This document shows positions 6,731 to 10,178 of a stretch of 10,178 nucleotides of DNA, one piece after another. Both the position numbers and the translations under genes were made by a program. This stretch comes from Methanothrix sp. (GTDB taxonomy: Archaea > Halobacteriota > Methanosarcinia > Methanotrichales > Methanotrichaceae). The notes beneath the pieces are model-generated. The model was not told where the DNA came from. It did no database searches and was given only the letters and a program-made list of their open reading frames with translations. The stretch's first letter is position 1. Every line of letters begins with the position of its first letter. The DNA lies in the NCBI GenBank assembly GCA_028679775.1, contig JAJRAX010000131.1, positions 1-10,178 of the forward strand, written 5' to 3'.

Positions 6731-7978
6731 TTACGGCAGCGGGAAGGCGTATACTCCTTTGTACTCGATTCCCAGGAACTTTTGCAGCCATTCCTGGTGA
6801 ACTGCCACGGGGTCCAGGTCCTCAAACTCTTCAGGATGAAGACATTTAGCAATGTAGGCATGGAATATGCTGGGATGAATCGAGGCTGCATCGCTGGTAA
6901 TGACATATACTCGCCCATTTTTAACTGCATCAATGTGATCCCAACCCGTGCGGTTCTCAATATCCGCAATCTTCTTCTCCATTTCGCTGGTATTGGTTGC
7001 GTCATATCCGCTGTCTGACATGTAATTTCCTGCAGTCATATGAATGATCACCTGCGGATTCTGACTGATCACCTCTTCTGGATCGATGTCTGTTGAAACT
7101 CCCAGATCCTCGAATATATCGATGCCTCCGCACGGCCCAATTGCCAGGCCCACCGAACTGGAAGATCCCCCATATCTATTATCGCGGTATGTCTCAGCAT
7201 AGACCTTTGGCTTCTGTTCCTCTTTGAAGTCCTTTGTCCTTTCAGTTATGTAGTTGAGATGCTCATCTTCGAAGCTGATCAGTTCTTCAGCTCGATCCCG
7301 CTTGCCCAAGATCCAGCCCAGAGTTCTTACCTCGCTCTTATATGTTTCCGGCCTGTTGAAGTTCATCTGAACCAGGGAAATACCTGCAGGCTCCAGAATC
7401 TTTCTGTATTCAGCGAGATCGAAGGACGCATATCCAAGAACGAGATCGGGTTTTATTTCCAGGATCGTCTCCATATCCCAGTCATCATTGCTGGTCCCAA
7501 CTATGGTTTTGTCTTTCATTATGTCTCTTATCTCTCCCCGCTCAACTGCTCCGGAGAGAATGGCTACAATCAGATCAGAATCTCCAATTGCACAGAGCAT
7601 GTAGGGCCCATAGGTGCCGCTCAGCGCTGCTATGCTCTTGATGGGCATATTTAAAGTCGCGGGCGTCTTGGTGATATTGATCTCTTTGGATGTCTTTAGA
7701 TTCTGGATTACGGTGATGTTCTTCTCCTCGCCCTTGATGATAAGATCTATCTGTGCAATATCGAGATCATTGATATTGCCGTCGTAGTTGGCATCTGCCA
7801 GATCGGTGGCATCGTTGACCCCATTGATAATGCCCTGCACATATTCAATGTCATCTTGATCGATGGTATCGTCCATGTTGGCATTTCCATAGATCTCCAA
7901 GACGAATTCAGCAGTTGCGGGCAATGCATTTAGCAATATGCTCGCCAAAATTAATAAGACAATTGTCGGCTTTTTCAT
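6731..7978 (-). CDS. Secreted dockerin-like/periplasmic-binding fusion protein, type B copy 1 (ABC solute-binding protein)
   Basis: 415 residues from the ATG at 7978. This start is preferred over an in-frame GTG at 8002 because GAGGG (7986-7990) lies 7 nt upstream, the signal peptide then begins MKKPTIVLLILA, and the dockerin loops fall at exactly the same residues as in two paralogues. The signal peptide ends near ATA (21-23). Calcium loops are at 32-43 (NANMDDTIDQDD) and 62-73 (DANYDGNINDLD). An iron-complex/corrinoid-type binding fold follows from about 109: EIKPDLVLGYA, GPCGGIDIF at 281-289, HPEEFEDLDP. It resembles the gene at 1485-2735 throughout but lacks that protein's EES ending. It is 27 bp downstream of the 8006-9268 gene, so the two are probably co-transcribed, and it precedes cobN. 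Ligand unknown. Confidence 0.88.
   Translation of the reverse strand: MKKPTIVLLILASILLNALPATAEFVLEIYGNANMDDTIDQDDIEYVQGIINGVNDATDLADANYDGNINDLDIAQIDLIIKGEEKNITVIQNLKTSKEINITKTPATLNMPIKSIAALSGTYGPYMLCAIGDSDLIVAILSGAVERGEIRDIMKDKTIVGTSNDDWDMETILEIKPDLVLGYASFDLAEYRKILEPAGISLVQMNFNRPETYKSEVRTLGWILGKRDRAEELISFEDEHLNYITERTKDFKEEQKPKVYAETYRDNRYGGSSSSVGLAIGPCGGIDIFEDLGVSTDIDPEEVISQNPQVIIHMTAGNYMSDSGYDATNTSEMEKKIADIENRTGWDHIDAVKNGRVYVITSDAASIHPSIFHAYIAKCLHPEEFEDLDPVAVHQEWLQKFLGIEYKGVYAFPLP
7733..7894 (-). repeat. Dockerin-module coding repeat, copy in the gene at 6731-7978
   Basis: Third copy. The second loop has Asn in place of the usual Lys and Asp at positions 7 and 9 (DANYDGNINDLD). Asn is still an acceptable calcium ligand, so the loop is probably functional. 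Confidence 0.65.
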
Positions 7979-7985
7979 AAAAATT

Positions 7986-7990
7986 CCCTC
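7986..7990 (-). promoter_or_regulatory. Ribosome binding site selecting the ATG at 7978
   Basis: GAGGG on the minus strand, 7 nt before the ATG, decides between two in-frame starts. The competing GTG at 8002 also has a GGAGG 10 nt upstream, inside the last codons of the preceding gene. That start would add eight residues before the signal peptide. Confidence 0.65.
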
Positions 7991-8005
7991 AAAATTATTC
8001 ACGGT

Positions 8006-9268
8006 TCACATCGCCTCCGCAGGATAGAAGAACACACCGTGCTGATCCAAATCGAAGTCCAGCTTCTGGAATCTGGTCAGATACTCCTGATGGATCGCCA
8101 CCGGGTCCAGGTCTGAAAAGATATCTGGATGCAATATCTTGGCCATATACAAAATGCCGATCCAGTAAGATAGCCCAGTTGAGATATCCGTGGAGAAGCA
8201 GTAAACCTTTCCGTCCTTTACAGCAGTGATATTGGCAAGCTCAGGACGGCTGAGGATCTTCTCTCTCAAGGCTTTGATTTGAGCAGGATCATCCTCATCG
8301 TAGCCGCAAGAGGCATCGGCCTTCAGAGCCCTTCTCATGATGACCTCAGGATTTTCCTTAATAACCCATTCAGCTTCTACAAATGGCGTTCCGCTGGCGT
8401 CTGACGTTATTCCTGAGGCGATATTTCTGCCGCCTGCCATTACCAGCATCTCATGAGCACCGGAGCCCTCGGTGTTGGTTCTGTAATCAGAGTACTCGAT
8501 ATAGACTCTAGGCTTTTCATCTTCCGAGAGAGTTGAGACGCGCTCAGTGATGGTGGATAGAGGCTTCTGATAGAAATCGATTAGCTCTTTGGCTTCTGAA
8601 CTTTTGCCCACCGCATATCCGAGCATCATGATATCCTGATCGGTGGTGCTGAAGGGGCGATAGGTCAGGCGAAGCACCGGGACTGCATCAGATAGATCCT
8701 TCTCCAGGTTCTCAGCCCAGGTTCCCCATACGATTACCAGATCGGGCTTCAAGCTGACTATTGCCTCGGAATCAGGAGTTGATGCGCCACCGACCGTGGG
8801 AAGCTTGCTGAGATCCGGGTAGAATGCGGTATAATTCTCCATGTAGGTGGGAATGCCCACAATTCTGTCCTCTGCTCCAAGCGACCTGAGCACTTCGGCA
8901 AACATGGCATGGCAGATCACAATACGCTTTACCGGCTCATCTATGGTGACAGTTTTTCCGCTTTCATCGATTACGGAAATCTCCTCTTCTTCGCCGTTTA
9001 TGATCTTTTCAATCTGCTCTACATCCTTGTCGTCGATTTTGCCATCGTAATTGGCATCGCTCAAGTTGGTGGCAGGTTTTGTCCCACCTATCACTTCATT
9101 CAGATAATTGATGTCCTGCTCGTCAATTACATCATCCATATTAGCATTGCCAAAGATGCTAAGAGAAAAGCCATCATCGTTCTGGCTGCCAGATGCAGCG
9201 CCCCAGGCTACAGATGATGCTGCCAGGACAATCAAAGCAATCAAACAAATCTTCAAATCTGCGTTCAT
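8006..9268 (-). CDS. Secreted dockerin-like/periplasmic-binding fusion protein, type A copy 1 (ABC solute-binding protein)
   Basis: 420 residues from the ATG at 9268. An in-frame ATG at 9307 would give 433 residues, but it adds a hydrophilic 13-residue lead (KYDKIIINGRQD) before a good signal peptide (MNADLKICLIALIVLAASS). Neither start has a strong ribosome site, so the choice is not firm. Dockerin-type calcium loops lie at 41-52 (NANMDDVIDEQD) and 71-82 (DANYDGKIDDKD). The binding fold runs from about 97: TIDEPVKRIVICHAMFAEVL, with His120 in the loop that often contacts ligand in this fold, then KPDLVIVWGTW, KPRVYIEYS and LHPDIFSDLDP. It ends HQEYLTRFQ...GVFFYP, as in the gene at 234-1484. 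It is first of a probable A-B(-cobN) transcript with a TATA box at 9345-9353. Ligand unknown. Confidence 0.86.
   Translation of the reverse strand: MNADLKICLIALIVLAASSVAWGAASGSQNDDGFSLSIFGNANMDDVIDEQDINYLNEVIGGTKPATNLSDANYDGKIDDKDVEQIEKIINGEEEEISVIDESGKTVTIDEPVKRIVICHAMFAEVLRSLGAEDRIVGIPTYMENYTAFYPDLSKLPTVGGASTPDSEAIVSLKPDLVIVWGTWAENLEKDLSDAVPVLRLTYRPFSTTDQDIMMLGYAVGKSSEAKELIDFYQKPLSTITERVSTLSEDEKPRVYIEYSDYRTNTEGSGAHEMLVMAGGRNIASGITSDASGTPFVEAEWVIKENPEVIMRRALKADASCGYDEDDPAQIKALREKILSRPELANITAVKDGKVYCFSTDISTGLSYWIGILYMAKILHPDIFSDLDPVAIHQEYLTRFQKLDFDLDQHGVFFYPAEAM
8996..9157 (-). repeat. Dockerin-module coding repeat, copy in the gene at 8006-9268
   Basis: Fourth copy. It is set nine residues deeper in its protein than the other three because of a Ser/Gly/Asp-rich stretch (ASGSQNDDG) after the signal peptide. 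Confidence 0.65.
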
Positions 9269-9344
9269 ATCTTGCCTGCCATTGATTATAATTTTATCAT
9301 ATTTCATTTTACTATGATATGAATAGGTTTGTCATTAGAATAGA

Positions 9345-9353
9345 TATTTATAA
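9345..9353 (-). promoter_or_regulatory. TATA box upstream of the first binding-protein gene
   Basis: TTATAAATA on the minus strand is a close match to the archaeal TATA consensus. The expected start point is near 9320-9325. That leaves about 15 nt before the ATG at 9307, or about 55 nt before the preferred ATG at 9268. It is the best promoter match in the window and probably drives the binding-protein pair, perhaps reading on into cobN. Confidence 0.6.
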
Positions 9354-9421
9354 CTAACTATTACAGAGCACCAAACTTGGACGAAAGACCAGAAGGCAAA
9401 GTATCGATAAAGAGAAAGGAT

Positions 9422-9444
9422 GTCAGGTCCAATAAGGTCCTGAC
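9422..9444. repeat. Imperfect inverted repeat, GTCAGGTCC / GGTCCTGAC
   Basis: Nine-base arms with one internal mismatch flank AATAA, giving a possible RNA hairpin on either strand. It lies between the radical SAM gene and the first binding-protein gene. No T-run follows directly on the minus strand, so it is not a convincing terminator. It also lies inside the possible coding remnant at 9344-9472. Confidence 0.4.
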
Positions 9445-9496
9445 CATCGCGAATTTAGAAGCGTTCAAGTAAATTGATTTGACATAGAACATATAT

Positions 9497-9516
9497 AGTT
9501 GAATAATCATTCAACT
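9497..9516. repeat. Perfect inverted repeat AGTTGAAT-AATC-ATTCAACT
   Basis: Exact 8-base arms around a 4-base centre lie 24 bp after the stop codon of the radical SAM gene. The shape (TTGAAT...ATTCAA) resembles operators of ArsR/SmtB-type regulators in general form. As RNA on the minus strand it would be a hairpin just past the radical SAM stop, but followed by ATATATG and not a T-run. Operator and 3'-end processing hairpin are both possible. Confidence 0.5.
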
Positions 9517-9540
9517 CCACTACCCCCGCCCTGATCATCT

Positions 9541-10178
9541 TCAGGTGTCATTCACCACATTTCTTGCGTGCCTCATAAATACCCTCTTGACAGAACACTC
9601 GATGCTCAGATTTCTGCCCGCCAGGTAGTGAGCCAGGCATGGCCCACCGCATAGCCAGAGATCTGGGCAGGCAAGGCATTCCCGCGGGCGGGTCACAAGA
9701 GAGCAAGCCCTGACCATTCTATCCCGCAGACCATCGGCAAAATGCTTATCTTCAACTCTTCCGAGCATCATCTCCGGACGCAGTAGTGAAGGGCAAACGT
9801 AAGAGAGGCCATCAGCCAAAACCACAAGAGATCGGCATGAGTCAAAGTAGCAGTGATGCTGCCTTTTTTTTCTCAAATCAATTGTGCTCTTCATCCTTTC
9901 CAGCTCCCTGAATTTTATCCCTCTTGCTCCTATTGAATAGAGATGCTCCGCCCGGCAAATGGCCGCCTCGATTCCCTCTGCGGCTTGAGCGGGGTTAGGC
10001 TGGATGAAGGAGCTGGCTCTGCCTACTGGTCTAACGAAATCTATGGCCACTCCATCGATATTTCCAAGATAGCTGAAGAGATCCACAAGACCGTTCAATG
10101 CCCCAGCATTGGCCCGTGTGAGAACAGTAGTCGCACCAACCAAAATGCCCTCGTCTCTCAGAGCCAAAATGCCTCGAA
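9541..10178 (-). CDS. Radical SAM/SPASM domain protein, C-terminal part
   Basis: The reading frame stays open to the right edge (Arg-Gly-Ile-Leu before ALRDEGILVG), so the start and the radical SAM CxxxCxxC motif lie outside the window. About 212 residues are visible. They hold the end of the SAM barrel (ATTVLTRANAG, then VDLFSYLG) and a SPASM-type cysteine region: CYFDSC, YVCPS about 20 residues on, ECLACPDLWLCGGPC, and a last Cys in IECSVKRVF. SPASM domains bind auxiliary iron-sulfur clusters and occur in enzymes that modify peptides or proteins, such as RiPP maturases and sulfatase-activating enzymes. The substrate cannot be told from this part. It is transcribed in the same direction as the binding-protein locus but is separated by a spacer with its own promoter. 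Confidence 0.85.
   Translation of the reverse strand, partial: RGILALRDEGILVGATTVLTRANAGALNGLVDLFSYLGNIDGVAIDFVRPVGRASSFIQPNPAQAAEGIEAAICRAEHLYSIGARGIKFRELERMKSTIDLRKKRQHHCYFDSCRSLVVLADGLSYVCPSLLRPEMMLGRVEDKHFADGLRDRMVRACSLVTRPRECLACPDLWLCGGPCLAHYLAGRNLSIECSVKRVFMRHARNVVNDT

Larger units (their letters stand above)
9344..9472 (+). pseudogene. Possible remnant or tail of an unidentified small gene
   Basis: This plus-strand frame is open from just after a TAG at 9341 to TAA at 9470-9472. It reads as a charged, soluble-looking tail (LDERPEGKVSIKRKDV, then ANLEAFK). It has no ATG and no ribosome site; a TTG at 9377 is the only candidate start. Chance is a real possibility for a frame this short. 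A competing minus-strand frame of 28 codons (9361-9447) starts with ATG but also lacks a ribosome site. I do not recognise either product. Confidence 0.2.

Noticed and set aside
1..10178. CRISPR array or tRNA gene
   Set aside because: I saw no regularly spaced short repeats and no tRNA-like cloverleaf with a T-arm GTTC core on either strand.

Overview
The window looks like chromosomal DNA from a methanogenic archaeon of the Methanosarcinales. A Methanothrix (Methanosaeta)-like genome is the best guess. The reasons are archaeal TATA-type promoters, Shine-Dalgarno sites of the GAGG/GGAGG type, a CobN-like chelatase with a cysteine-rich insert, and secreted binding proteins carrying dockerin-type calcium loops. 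The genus is an inference from gene content and style, not from a marker gene.

Layout: almost everything is on the minus strand, so transcription runs from right to left. At the right edge (9541-10178) is the C-terminal part of a radical SAM/SPASM protein that continues beyond the window. A 230-270 bp spacer follows, holding a TATA box, two inverted repeats and a possible gene remnant. Then come two secreted solute-binding proteins in tandem (8006-9268 and 6731-7978), and a 1233-residue CobN/ChlH-type chelatase large subunit (2930-6631). A spacer with a terminator-like hairpin and a new promoter leads to two more secreted solute-binding proteins (1485-2735 and 234-1484), joined stop-to-start. 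At the left edge, convergent to the last gene, lies the end of an IS200/IS605-type element: the zinc-finger tail of TnpB on the plus strand and its right-end hairpin. This element abuts the stop codon of the last binding protein.

How the genes may work together: the four binding proteins share one design, namely a signal peptide, a two-loop dockerin-like module at the mature N terminus, and then an iron-complex/corrinoid-type periplasmic binding fold. They fall into two subtypes, A and B. In transcript order the locus reads A-B-cobN-B-A. The simplest reading is an uptake and remodelling locus for a metal complex, possibly a tetrapyrrole. Surface proteins would capture the ligand, and a cytoplasmic class I chelatase homologue would insert or remove the metal. 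No permease, ATPase or AAA+ chelatase partner (CobS/CobT or ChlI/ChlD type) is encoded here, so these must lie elsewhere or be dispensable. The substrate cannot be read from the sequence.
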